Translations under genes and position numbers: made by a program | Origin: an uncultured Eubacteriales bacterium | GTDB lineage: Bacteria; Bacillota; Clostridia; Peptostreptococcales; Anaerovoracaceae | Direction: 5' to 3' | Assembly: GCA_900542245.1 (NCBI GenBank) | Contig: UQMQ01000001.1 | Coordinates: 1 to 48,820, forward strand | Length of the DNA stretch: 48,820 nt | Part shown: piece by piece, positions 33,875 through 41,986 of the stretch | Layout: each line of letters opens with the position of its first letter | Numbering within the stretch: the first letter of the stretch is position 1 | Notes under the pieces: model-generated | Databases searched by the model: none | What the model saw: only the letters and a program-made list of their open reading frames with translations | What the model was told of the DNA's origin: nothing

Positions 33875-35563
33875 ATGAGAAGAAGACAAACAAAACCAAA
33901 AAAAGAAAGCCCAATGCTAAAGGTGATTCCAATAGGAGGACTGAACGAAATCGGCAAGAACCTGACACTCCTGGAATACCAAGATGAAATTTTGATCATC
34001 GACTGCGGACTTTCTTTCCCGGAGGACGAAATGTACGGCATTGATATCGTCATTCCGGATTTTTCCTACTTGATCGCGAATCGCAGCAAGATCGTCGGTA
34101 TGGTGATCACGCATGGTCATGAGGACCATATCGGCGCCATTCCTTATCTGCTCAAGCATATCAAGATTCCGGTCTATGGCACGAGACTCACGCTGGGACT
34201 GGTGGAAAACAAGTTAAAAGAACACGAAGTAATCGGGGATTTGCGGACGATTAACGCAGGCGATAAGTTTAAGCTCGGCGAGTATTTTGATATCGAAACG
34301 ATCCGCACGACGCACTCAATCGCGGACGCGATCTGTCTGGCGATCACGACCCCGGCAGGCGTGGTATTCCACTCCGGCGACTTCAAGATCGACTATACAC
34401 CGATTGACGGGGAACCGATCGACTTTTCGAAGCTGGCGCAGATTGGTAAGAAGGGTGTGACGCTGATGCTCTGCGACAGCACCAACGCGGTGCGTCCGGG
34501 CTATACAGCCTCTGAACGCGTGGTTGGGCAGACGATTGAAAATATCTTCCGCAGTTCCAAAAACCGCATCATCATCGCAACCTTCTCGTCGAACGTACAT
34601 CGCGTGCAGAAGATTATCGAGAACGCGGTCAAGGTCGGCCGCAAGGTGGCGGTTTCCGGCAGAAGTATGGAAAACGTAGTCGCGCTCGCGATCGAGCTGG
34701 GTTATCTGAATATCCCGGCAGGCACGTTGGTCGATCTTAAAATGACAAAGAACATTCCGGACGATAAACTGGTCATCATCACGACCGGCAGCCAGGGCGA
34801 ACCGATGTCAGCCCTGTCTCGCATCGCTTCCGGCGAGCATAAGGCTGTAAAGCTCAAAAAAGGCGATACGGTCATCCTGTCCTCGACACCGATCCCGGGC
34901 AATGAAAAAACCGTATCCAATGTCGTCAATAAGCTCTTTGAAAAGGGCGCGGAGGTGATCTACTCCGATATCGCGGATATTCATGTTTCCGGACACGCGT
35001 GTCAGGAGGAGCTGAAGCTCTTGCATTCGCTGATCAAGCCAAAGTTCTTCATGCCGGTACATGGCGAATACCGTCATCTGGTGCAGCACGCCAGACTGGC
35101 AGAGTCTCTGGGCATGAAGAAGGAGAACATCTTCGTGCTCAACAACGGCGACATTCTGAACGTTAATACGCGCAAGGCGTTTGTCGAAAAAGACCAGGTG
35201 GAGGCAGACGCGATTCTCGTCGATGGCCTTGGGGTCGGTGATGTCGGCAATATCGTACTCAGAGACCGCAAACTGCTGTCCGAGTCTGGTCTGATGATCG
35301 TCGTGGCGGCTATCGAGCGCGAAAGTCATCTGGTGGTTTCCGGACCGGACATTATCTCCAGAGGCTTTGTCTATGTCAGAGAAAACGAAAAGCTGATGGA
35401 TGAGGCGCGTAAGGTGGCGATTCAGGCGTTGAAGCGCTGTCAGGATAAAAATATTACGGACTGGAACGCGATGAAGTCGCAGGTCAGAGATTCGCTGAGC
35501 AGTTTCATTTACGAAACGACCAAGCGCAGCCCGATCATTCTGCCGATCTTCCTCGAAGTGTAG
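33875..35563 (+). CDS. rnj: Ribonuclease J
   Basis: A 562-residue metallo-beta-lactamase/beta-CASP nuclease with 5'-3' exo- and endonuclease activity in mRNA turnover. IPIGGLNEIGKNLTLLEY is the family start. ITHGHEDHIGAIPYLL gives the HxHxDH zinc motif, GVVFHSGDFKID the next ligand, and MLCDSTNAVRPGYT a conserved loop. The beta-CASP domain spans ~205-360 (SNVHRVQ, GSQGEP), and the C-terminal domain follows HVSGHACQEELKLL and MPVHGEYRHL. GGACGGAG lies before the ATG; a second possible start is the ATG 39 bases further (MLKVIPIGG). J1 and J2 cannot be separated by eye. Confidence 0.95.
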   Translation: MRRRQTKPKKESPMLKVIPIGGLNEIGKNLTLLEYQDEILIIDCGLSFPEDEMYGIDIVIPDFSYLIANRSKIVGMVITHGHEDHIGAIPYLLKHIKIPVYGTRLTLGLVENKLKEHEVIGDLRTINAGDKFKLGEYFDIETIRTTHSIADAICLAITTPAGVVFHSGDFKIDYTPIDGEPIDFSKLAQIGKKGVTLMLCDSTNAVRPGYTASERVVGQTIENIFRSSKNRIIIATFSSNVHRVQKIIENAVKVGRKVAVSGRSMENVVALAIELGYLNIPAGTLVDLKMTKNIPDDKLVIITTGSQGEPMSALSRIASGEHKAVKLKKGDTVILSSTPIPGNEKTVSNVVNKLFEKGAEVIYSDIADIHVSGHACQEELKLLHSLIKPKFFMPVHGEYRHLVQHARLAESLGMKKENIFVLNNGDILNVNTRKAFVEKDQVEADAILVDGLGVGDVGNIVLRDRKLLSESGLMIVVAAIERESHLVVSGPDIISRGFVYVRENEKLMDEARKVAIQALKRCQDKNITDWNAMKSQVRDSLSSFIYETTKRSPIILPIFLEV

Positions 35564-36123
35564 CGCTTCTTGCGCGGAACCTGCAGGACCGGTTTCCGGG
35601 GTGCAGGTGCAAAGCGCAATCAACAGCGAACACCTTTGCGTTCCGGCTGCGGCACGAGGAATTTCATCTGCTCGCTGCGGCGAAAATGGGCGGAATTTTC
35701 TGTCCAGCGCTGCTGTCAGAACAATTCCGGCACCATTTTCCTGCCTTGCTTGCGCGTGAAATTCTTTCGCTCTGCAGCAAAGGAACGCATCGCTGTTGCT
35801 GCTTGCTTGCGATTTTCTGCACGCTGTCAAAAAGTTCTGTATGATTCCGCAGGAGCTGCTTGCATTGTCTGCAAAGTGATGCAGATGCGCAGCCTGCGCG
35901 GAATCAGTGTTTGAGCATCGAAGATGCGAGTTTGATTCGCGGCACTGCGCAGCAAATCATGTGCAGCTGCAATGCACAGCGACGAGGACAAATGCAAGAA
36001 CATTTTGGCAGCGCGCAGGGATAGAGGAAGCTTTCCTGCAAAGTAGCAGAGAGCGACTGCGCGGGCGAATTAGCAGCGCACAGGGATAAAATTTTGATAA
36101 AACGGTAAAGGAGAAATAAGCAA
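35564..36123 (+). other. 560-base GC-rich spacer with hairpin and short repeat, no convincing gene
   Basis: The stretch between the RNase J gene and ylbF is rich in TGC/GCG/CTGC words. It contains a 63-base imperfect hairpin (GATTCCGC 35843-35850 with GCGGAATC 35898-35905, plus AGG/CCT and CTGC/GCAG inside). A 16-base near-direct repeat GCAGCGC(G/A)CAGGGATA occurs at 36008-36023 and 36073-36088. Open frames exist on both strands, but they are Cys/Arg-rich on plus and in neither case look like a protein family. It may be a decayed gene or a structured RNA/repeat element. Confidence 0.5.
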
Positions 36124-36465
36124 ATGAACGTATACGATCAGGCGCATGGACTGGCGTCTGCCATCAAGGCCTCTGAAGAATTCAAACAATACGATGCCTT
36201 AAAGAAACAGATCGATGCAAACGCAGATCTTTCCAAAATGCTCAAAGACTTTCAGGCAAAACAGCTGGAATTTCAAACCAAACAGATGATGGGTGAACAG
36301 CCGAACGCGGAAGATATGGCAGGAATCCAGCAGCTGTACACGATCATGGCGGCAGACCCGCTGACTGCACAGTATCTGCAGGCCGAGATGAGATTTTCTC
36401 TGATGATGAAAGACGTTTACGGCATCATCGGCGAAGCCATCGGTGTCGGCGATCTTTTGGGATAA
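36124..36465 (+). CDS. YlbF/YmcA family protein
   Basis: A 113-residue helical protein of the YlbF/YmcA (Com_YlbF) family. In B. subtilis such proteins form the Y-complex with YaaT and adjust RNase Y-dependent mRNA maturation, with effects on competence, sporulation and biofilm. The pattern of an N-terminal helix (VYDQAHGLASAIKASEEF), a central DLSKMLKDFQAKQLEFQTKQ and a final LMMKDVYGIIGEAIGVG fits. AAGGAGAAA lies before the ATG. It follows the RNase J spacer, an RNA-metabolism neighbourhood. Which paralogue it matches best is unclear. Confidence 0.82.
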   Translation: MNVYDQAHGLASAIKASEEFKQYDALKKQIDANADLSKMLKDFQAKQLEFQTKQMMGEQPNAEDMAGIQQLYTIMAADPLTAQYLQAEMRFSLMMKDVYGIIGEAIGVGDLLG

Positions 36466-36512
36466 AATCCGGTTTTACTATGGAAATTCCTTGAAAATAT
36501 CAGAATGAGTAC

Positions 36513-36541
36513 TTGGCAATCGACATGTTTTTTGATATAAT
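36513..36541 (+). promoter_or_regulatory. Promoter of efp
   Basis: TTGGCA (36513-36518), a 17-base spacer and a perfect TATAAT (36536-36541) lie about 50 bases before the efp start codon. Confidence 0.85.
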
Positions 36542-36596
36542 CAAAATATCAATATGTCATAAATAACAGATTTAAATAAAGAATGGAGAGATAAAT

Positions 36597-37157
36597 ATGA
36601 TTTACGCTAGTGATTTCAGAAAAGGCAGAACATTTCAGATCAACGGAGAACCGCATGTTGTTCTTGACTTCTTACATGTAAAGCCGGGCAAAGGCGCTGC
36701 ATTCGTAAGAACCAAATATAAGAACATCATCACCGGAGCGACCAGAGAAGAAGCGTTTAACCCGGATGACAAGTTCGAAGAAGCAATCATCGAAACCAAG
36801 AAGATGCAATATCTGTACGATATGGACGGACTCTATTACTTCATGGACCCGGAAACTTACGATCAGATTCCGTTGGGTGCAGAGCAGGTAGAGGATGCGA
36901 TCAAGTTCATGAGACCGAACGACGAAGCGACCGTGAAGTTTTTCCAGGGAAATGCGTTCCTGGTAGAAGCACCGAACTTCGTAGATCTTGAGGTCATCGA
37001 AACAGAGCCGGGCGTAAAGGGCAACACTGCGACCAATGTAACGAAGGCAGCAACTGTAGAAACCGGCGCAGTGGTACAGGTTCCGATCTTCATCGAAACC
37101 GGCGAAAAGATTCAGATCGACACCAGAACCGGCGAATATCTGGGAAGAGCGAAATAG
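36597..37157 (+). CDS. efp: Elongation factor P
   Basis: A 186-residue translation factor that rescues ribosomes stalled on polyproline. The N-terminal KOW-like domain includes VLDFLHVKPGKGAAFVRTK; the lysine in PGKG is at the position that is modified in other EF-P proteins, and the modification type here is unknown. OB domains follow (TEPGVKGNTATNVTKAATVE, VPIFIETGEKIQIDTRTGEY near the end). GGAGAG lies before the ATG. It has its own promoter and terminator, so it is monocistronic. Confidence 0.97.
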   Translation: MIYASDFRKGRTFQINGEPHVVLDFLHVKPGKGAAFVRTKYKNIITGATREEAFNPDDKFEEAIIETKKMQYLYDMDGLYYFMDPETYDQIPLGAEQVEDAIKFMRPNDEATVKFFQGNAFLVEAPNFVDLEVIETEPGVKGNTATNVTKAATVETGAVVQVPIFIETGEKIQIDTRTGEYLGRAK

Positions 37158-37179
37158 TTGATACAAAAAGCTTGAGTGG

Positions 37180-37220
37180 CGGAAGGACGCGCAGCAAAAT
37201 TCTGCCGTCCTTCCGTTTTT
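37180..37220 (+). terminator. Rho-independent terminator of efp
   Basis: CGGAAGGACG (37180-37189) pairs perfectly with CGTCCTTCCG (37206-37215), with an inner GCAG/CTGC stem, followed by TTTTT. Very strong. Confidence 0.93.
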
Positions 37221-37295
37221 CTGAAATGATTGTGAATACAATATCAAAAGGCAAAATATCTGAAGCTAAAGCAAACGATACAAAAGGGGATATAC

Positions 37296-38414
37296 ATGAG
37301 ATCATCAAAGCATCTTGCCAAAATTTTGATTCCTGCGCTCATCGGTGTGCTGCTCCTTGCGGTAGGTTTTTGGATCTATATGGGCAGTATGGGGAAACCG
37401 TATGACAGCGAAAATGCCGCCTCAGTCAGCGTGGAGATTCCGTCAGGCACCAGTGCCGCGGGCATCGCGCAGACGCTGGAGGATAACGGTATCATCGCCA
37501 GCGCGGGCAAGTTCCGGTTCTGGTCTAAGAGCAAAGGCTGGGACAGCCAGTATAAGGCGGGCACTTACGCGCTTTCGCCGTCCATGGACTATACAGAGAT
37601 CGCAGAGATCCTGGTAGGCGGCAAGGTGAGTATGCAGACGTTTACGGTACCGGAGGGACTGACCGTAGCACAGACAATCCAAAAGCTGGTCGATCAGGGC
37701 ATGGGCGATCAGGCTGTATTCGAGAACGTCGTTAAAGATCCGAAGTGGCTCGATACATATGAATTTCTTCATTATGCAAGTGATGTGGAAGCAATGAAAA
37801 GGGATCTGCCGGACAATTATCTGGAGGGCTATCTGATGCCAAACACCTATTATGTCGCGGAGGGCAGCTCAGAAGAAGAGATCATCAACACCATGCTGCG
37901 CCAGTTTAATCAGGATGTCTTTGAAGGCATCTTCAAAGGACAGGAGACAGAATGGAAAGACCTTTTGACCCGATACGGCGCTTATCTGACGACCGAGCAG
38001 GGTGTGCAGCTGCGCGACATCATCAAATACGCTTCCATCATCGAACGGGAGGCGATTGTTGATGCGGAACGCCCAAAGGTCGCAGCGGTAATTTACAACC
38101 GTCTGGAAAAGGGAATGAAATTCCAGATGTGCTCGACCGTACAATATGTGATCGGCAAGCAAAAGGACAATCTGACTTACGCGGATCTTGAGATCGATTC
38201 GCCGTACAACAGTTACAAGTATAAGGATATCCCGGGACCGATCTGTTCTCCGGGTATGGCATCGATCCGGGCGGCGTTTTACCCATCGGACGCGGATTAT
38301 CTGTATTTCGTTGCCAGCGAAAAGCTGGACGGTACATCGAACTTTTCGTCCGATTATAATCAGTTCTTAAAGGACAAAGCAGCCTATGACAAAGCCTATC
38401 GGGCTGCACACTAA
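37296..38414 (+). CDS. mltG: Endolytic murein transglycosylase MltG
   Basis: A 372-residue membrane protein of the YceG family that cuts nascent peptidoglycan strands, probably setting glycan length. One N-terminal membrane helix (about 9-30) is followed by a LysM-like domain (VEIPSGTSAAGIAQTLEDNGII, MQTFTVPEGLTVAQTIQKL) and the catalytic domain with YASIIEREAIVDAERPKVAAVIYNRL, whose glutamate in IIEREA is the expected catalytic residue. CSTVQYVIG, SPYNSYKYKDIPGPICSPG and ASIRAAFYPSD complete the signature. It is followed directly by trmR and trhP, the same order as yrrL-yrrM-yrrN in B. subtilis. Confidence 0.96.
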   Translation: MRSSKHLAKILIPALIGVLLLAVGFWIYMGSMGKPYDSENAASVSVEIPSGTSAAGIAQTLEDNGIIASAGKFRFWSKSKGWDSQYKAGTYALSPSMDYTEIAEILVGGKVSMQTFTVPEGLTVAQTIQKLVDQGMGDQAVFENVVKDPKWLDTYEFLHYASDVEAMKRDLPDNYLEGYLMPNTYYVAEGSSEEEIINTMLRQFNQDVFEGIFKGQETEWKDLLTRYGAYLTTEQGVQLRDIIKYASIIEREAIVDAERPKVAAVIYNRLEKGMKFQMCSTVQYVIGKQKDNLTYADLEIDSPYNSYKYKDIPGPICSPGMASIRAAFYPSDADYLYFVASEKLDGTSNFSSDYNQFLKDKAAYDKAYRAAH

Positions 38415-39093
38415 ATACATGGAATTTACACAGAATATTACGAATGAAGTCGTTACGAAATATATCAATCGCTTCTATCAGCCGCTGACACCGGCGCTGG
38501 GTGCGCTTCGCCAGGAGGCAGAGCAGGCAGAGGTCCCGATCATTTTGAAGGAGACCGAGCAGTATCTTAAAACGATGCTGGCCGTCGTGAAGCCACAGAG
38601 GATTTTGGAAATCGGCTGTGCCGTCGGTTATTCCGCGATGTTTTTCGCGGCGTGCTGCGGCGCGGAGGTCGTGACCATCGAGAAAGATCCGGAGACTTAT
38701 GAAACGGCGTGCGCCAACCTCCGCAGACTTGGATACGAGGATCGTGTCACCATCCTGTGCGGTGACGGCGAAGAAGCTGTGAACCAGTTGAAGCAAGAGG
38801 AAATCGCACCGTTTGATCTGGTGTTCATCGACGCAGCCAAGAGCCATTATCAGCGTTTTATGGAGGCGGTACTACCTGTCTGCAGTCCGGATGCTGTAAT
38901 CATCTGCGATAATGTCCTGTTCAAGGCGAAAGTGGCAGATGACAGCTATGATCCGAGCGGCAAACATAAAACCAATATTCGCAAAATGCGTGCATTTTTG
39001 GAATATATCATGAAACATCCGCAGATGGACTCGTCTATCCTTGCGGTCGGAGACGGTATTTCGGTGACAAAATTAAACACAACCGCAAAATAG
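38386..39093 (+). CDS. trmR: tRNA 5-hydroxyuridine methyltransferase TrmR
   Basis: A 235-residue SAM-dependent O-methyltransferase of the YrrM/TrmR type, which methylates 5-hydroxyuridine at tRNA position 34 to 5-methoxyuridine. The SAM site is LEIGCAVGYSAMFFA with VVTIEKDPE, and the metal/active-site region is FDLVFIDAAKSHYQRF followed by ICDNVLFKAKVAD. By sequence alone it would be a generic class I O-methyltransferase; the mltG-O-MT-U32 gene order points to TrmR. Starts: ATG 38386 has AAAGGA upstream but overlaps mltG by 29 bases; ATG 38419 begins just after the mltG stop but lacks a clear binding site. Confidence 0.85.
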   Translation: MTKPIGLHTKYMEFTQNITNEVVTKYINRFYQPLTPALGALRQEAEQAEVPIILKETEQYLKTMLAVVKPQRILEIGCAVGYSAMFFAACCGAEVVTIEKDPETYETACANLRRLGYEDRVTILCGDGEEAVNQLKQEEIAPFDLVFIDAAKSHYQRFMEAVLPVCSPDAVIICDNVLFKAKVADDSYDPSGKHKTNIRKMRAFLEYIMKHPQMDSSILAVGDGISVTKLNTTAK

Positions 39094-39100
39094 GAAAAAT

Positions 39101-40339
39101 ATGAAAAAAAAACCAGAACTATTAGCCCCGGCAGGGGATCTCGAAAAATTGAAAATCGCGGCGCTTTACGGAGCGGATGCCGTTTACTTCGGCGGTGAGC
39201 TGTTTTCCCTGCGCGCGGGAGCCGGCAATATGAGCCTCGCAGAAATGACTGAGGGCATCGCCTTCTGCCACGCGCATGGCGTCAAATGCTATCTGGCTAT
39301 GAATATCTACGCGCACAACGAGGATATCGAGCCGCTGCGCGATTATTTGAACAAAATCAAGGATTTGGATTTGGACGCGTTCATTGTCAGCGATCCCGGC
39401 GTGATCACCATGATACAGGAGATCATACCGCAGGCAGAGATTCATCTCAGCACGCAGGCGAATATGACGAATTATGAGACGGCGAAATTCTGGCATCGCA
39501 TGGGCGTGAAGCGCATCGTGCTTGCCAGAGAGCTGACCTTTGAAGAGATCCGGGAGATCCGCAGGCAGACACCGGAAACCTTGGAGTTTGAGGCGTTTGT
39601 GCATGGGGCCATGTGCATTTCCTACTCCGGCAGGTGCCTTTTGAGCAATTTTATGATCGAAAGAGACGCCAACCGCGGGCAGTGCGCGCATCCTTGCAGA
39701 TGGAAATATGCGCTCGTCGAGGAACAAAGACCCGGACAGTATTATCCGATCGAAGAGGACGAAAGAGGAACCTATATCTTGAATTCCCGCGATCTGTGCA
39801 TGATCGAATCGATCCCGCAGCTCGTCGAGGCAGGCATTTCCTCTTTGAAGATCGAGGGTCGTATGAAGAGCGTATTCTATGTGGCAACAGTCGTCGCGGC
39901 ATACCGCAGGGCGATCGATGCGTATTTTGCAGATCCGGACGGCTACGCTTTTCGCGAGGAATGGATGACGGAGCTCAAAAAAGTCAGTCACCGGGAATTT
40001 ACAACAGGCTTTTATTATCATAAGCCGACCAACCATGACCAGAACTATCAGACGAGCGCTTACACGCGGGACTATACTTTCACCGGTATGGTCAGATCCT
40101 ACGACCCGAAAACCGGATATGCCATTGTCGAGCAGCGCAACAAGATGGTCATCGGCGATGAAATTGAAGTGTTCGGTCCGCATACGGACTTCTTTACACA
40201 GGTATTGGAAGAGATGTATAATGAGGAGGGCGAGTCGATTACGGCTGCGCCGCATCCGCAGCAAATCTTGAAGATAAAGATGGCAAAGCCGGTTGACGCG
40301 CATTTCATGCTGCGTAAAAAGAAAGAAAACGGGAACTGA
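39101..40339 (+). CDS. trhP: Peptidase U32 family tRNA hydroxylase TrhP
   Basis: A 412-residue U32-family protein. Despite the family name, TrhP hydroxylates U34 of certain tRNAs to 5-hydroxyuridine, the substrate for TrmR. PELLAPAGDLEKLKIAALYG and GADAVYFGGELFSLRA are the start signature. HGAMCISYSGRCLLSNFMI contains the U32 motif, followed by RGQCAHPCRWKY; these cysteines probably hold a 4Fe-4S cluster. The C-terminal beta domain (~330-400) is typical of the longer members. It lies seven bases after trmR. In B. subtilis there are two copies (TrhP1, TrhP2); only one is present here. Confidence 0.88.
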   Translation: MKKKPELLAPAGDLEKLKIAALYGADAVYFGGELFSLRAGAGNMSLAEMTEGIAFCHAHGVKCYLAMNIYAHNEDIEPLRDYLNKIKDLDLDAFIVSDPGVITMIQEIIPQAEIHLSTQANMTNYETAKFWHRMGVKRIVLARELTFEEIREIRRQTPETLEFEAFVHGAMCISYSGRCLLSNFMIERDANRGQCAHPCRWKYALVEEQRPGQYYPIEEDERGTYILNSRDLCMIESIPQLVEAGISSLKIEGRMKSVFYVATVVAAYRRAIDAYFADPDGYAFREEWMTELKKVSHREFTTGFYYHKPTNHDQNYQTSAYTRDYTFTGMVRSYDPKTGYAIVEQRNKMVIGDEIEVFGPHTDFFTQVLEEMYNEEGESITAAPHPQQILKIKMAKPVDAHFMLRKKKENGN

Positions 40340-40425
40340 CGCCGCAAAACAGGCGGGAAGTAAAGCCATTTTGCGCATGGTTTACCGTATAAAATTTTAA
40401 GTAAATCAGATAAGGAGAAATACAA

Positions 40426-41361
40426 ATGTCAAGCGACAGTAGCGGTGCCCCCAGTCCGAAAGAATCGAGGGAGCATAAAGACAAGGGAATCAAAAAATTT
40501 TGGAAGAAACTGACCAACCAAGCCAAGGGTTCGCAGATGGAGGAAGAGGTCATGTCCATTCTGGAGGCCGGGCAGGAGTCCGGCGTACTCAAGGAAGAGG
40601 GCAAAAAGATGATCAATTCCATCTTTGCCCTGGACGATAAACTCGCCTATGAGATCATGACGCCGCGTACGGATGTGTTCGTGATCGACATCGAGGATCC
40701 GCCGGAGGAATATGTGGATGATCTGATGAAACTGCGATATTCACGCATTCCGGTCTGTCAGGGCGAAACCGATAATATCATCGGCATTCTCAACATCAAG
40801 GATTATCTGATCCAAGCCTGGGAAAAAGGCTTCGAGGCAGTGGACATCGCTTCGATTCTGCGTACACCGTATTTTGTGCCGGAGACCAAGAATATCGACG
40901 CGCTGCTGTTTGAGCTGCAAAAGATGAAGCAGCAGATCGCGATTCTGATCGACGAGTACGGCGGCTTCAGCGGCATTGTCACCATGGAGGATATCATCGA
41001 GCAGGTTGTCGGCGACATTGATGACGAATATGACGAAGAAGAAGAGATTATCGATAAGGTTGACGATCATATCTACTTGGTTGACGGTGATGTCAGCCTG
41101 GAGGATCTGGACGAGGAGCTGGGGATTGACCTGACCTCGGAGACCAGCGAGACCATCGGCGGTTTTCTTATCGATATGCTGGGTGAAATCCCGGACGCGA
41201 ACGATGTCGGCAGGATTATTACGTTTGAAAACTATCAGTTCAAGATCATGGCGATTCAGGATCGGCGCATTGAGCGTGTCAAAATCTATATTCTCGATCC
41301 TGCGGAGCAGGAGGCGGAGGACAGCAAAGACAGCACCCCTGCCGAAGACGCAAAAGCATAA
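40426..41361 (+). CDS. CorC/HlyC-type CBS domain protein
   Basis: A 311-residue soluble protein with a charged Ser/Lys-rich N-terminus (1-45). A CBS pair (~75-200) follows: MTPRTDVFVIDIEDP, YSRIPVCQGETDNIIGILNIKD, IAILIDEYGGFSGIVTMEDIIEQVVGDIDDEYDEEEE. The C-terminus is a CorC_HlyC transporter-associated domain (~215-300). The DUF21 membrane domain of the ~430-residue Gram-positive homologues is missing, so it resembles the short E. coli CorC, linked to Mg/Co efflux. AAGGAGAAA precedes the ATG. The function here, whether metal-related or adenine-nucleotide sensing, is not clear. Confidence 0.88.
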   Translation: MSSDSSGAPSPKESREHKDKGIKKFWKKLTNQAKGSQMEEEVMSILEAGQESGVLKEEGKKMINSIFALDDKLAYEIMTPRTDVFVIDIEDPPEEYVDDLMKLRYSRIPVCQGETDNIIGILNIKDYLIQAWEKGFEAVDIASILRTPYFVPETKNIDALLFELQKMKQQIAILIDEYGGFSGIVTMEDIIEQVVGDIDDEYDEEEEIIDKVDDHIYLVDGDVSLEDLDEELGIDLTSETSETIGGFLIDMLGEIPDANDVGRIITFENYQFKIMAIQDRRIERVKIYILDPAEQEAEDSKDSTPAEDAKA

Positions 41362-41456
41362 GCGTGCATGCGCAGGATCAGACACGACCTGTGATAAGAT
41401 CAATATTGTTTTAAATTGTCCAATTTGGATGTAATTTATAATTAAGAGGTGCAAAA

Positions 41457-41975
41457 ATGAGTGAAAAAACATGTAACTGCAATTGTGCCGAAAACAGGAG
41501 AGAACAGTTCAAGGAACTGCAGCCTGTTTTAGACCAATATGCAAAGGTGCCGGGTAGTCTCATCACTATTCTGCAGAAAGCTCAGGAAATCTACGGTTAT
41601 CTGTCCATCGACACGATCAACTACATTTCTGATGCGACAGGAATCAAACCTGCAAAAATTTACGGCGTAGCGACTTTCTATGCACAGTTCAGACTGCAGC
41701 CGATCGGCAAGTATCTGATCATGCTCTGCCAGGGTACGGCTTGTCATGTTAACGGGTCTGAAATGATCGAAGAAGCGGTCTGCGAATATCTGAACATCAA
41801 AGACGGAGAAACGACGGAAGACGGCATTTTCACCCTGAATAACGTTGCCTGTCTTGGCTGCTGTTCCTTAGCGCCTGTTATGATGGTCAAGAGCGCCGAG
41901 GGCGATGAAACCTACGGCAATCTGACCAAGGATAAGGTAAAACAGATTCTGGCCGAAATCAAAGAAAGAGCATAG
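41457..41975 (+). CDS. stnA: NuoE-like 2Fe-2S subunit (Stn-type transhydrogenase, small subunit)
   Basis: A 172-residue thioredoxin-like ferredoxin of the NuoE/HydC family. The 2Fe-2S ligands are the cysteines in CQGTACHVNGSEM and NVACLGCCSLAPVMM; the helical N-terminal part (LQPVLDQYAKVPGSLITILQ) is standard. An extra Cys-rich N-terminus (MSEKTCNCNCAENR) is unusual. It is the first of three genes. Together with the NuoF-like and GltD/NuoG-like subunits it matches the Stn-type ferredoxin/NAD/NADP transhydrogenase described in Sporomusa. AAGAGGTG precedes the ATG. An inverted repeat TCCAA-T-TTGGA (41419-41429) just upstream could be an operator. The NuoE-family call is firm; the complex assignment is less so. 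Confidence 0.85.
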   Translation: MSEKTCNCNCAENRREQFKELQPVLDQYAKVPGSLITILQKAQEIYGYLSIDTINYISDATGIKPAKIYGVATFYAQFRLQPIGKYLIMLCQGTACHVNGSEMIEEAVCEYLNIKDGETTEDGIFTLNNVACLGCCSLAPVMMVKSAEGDETYGNLTKDKVKQILAEIKERA

Positions 41976-41986
41976 GAGGTGCCCGC

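Noticed and set aside
39122..40378. A 418-codon minus-strand frame opposite trhP
   Set aside because: It mirrors a conserved gene over its full length and shows no recognisable domain.
41404..41442. TTGTCC with TATAAT upstream of the redox operon as a promoter
   Set aside because: The spacing is only 15 bases and transcription would start inside the ribosome binding site, so it is unlikely to be the real promoter.
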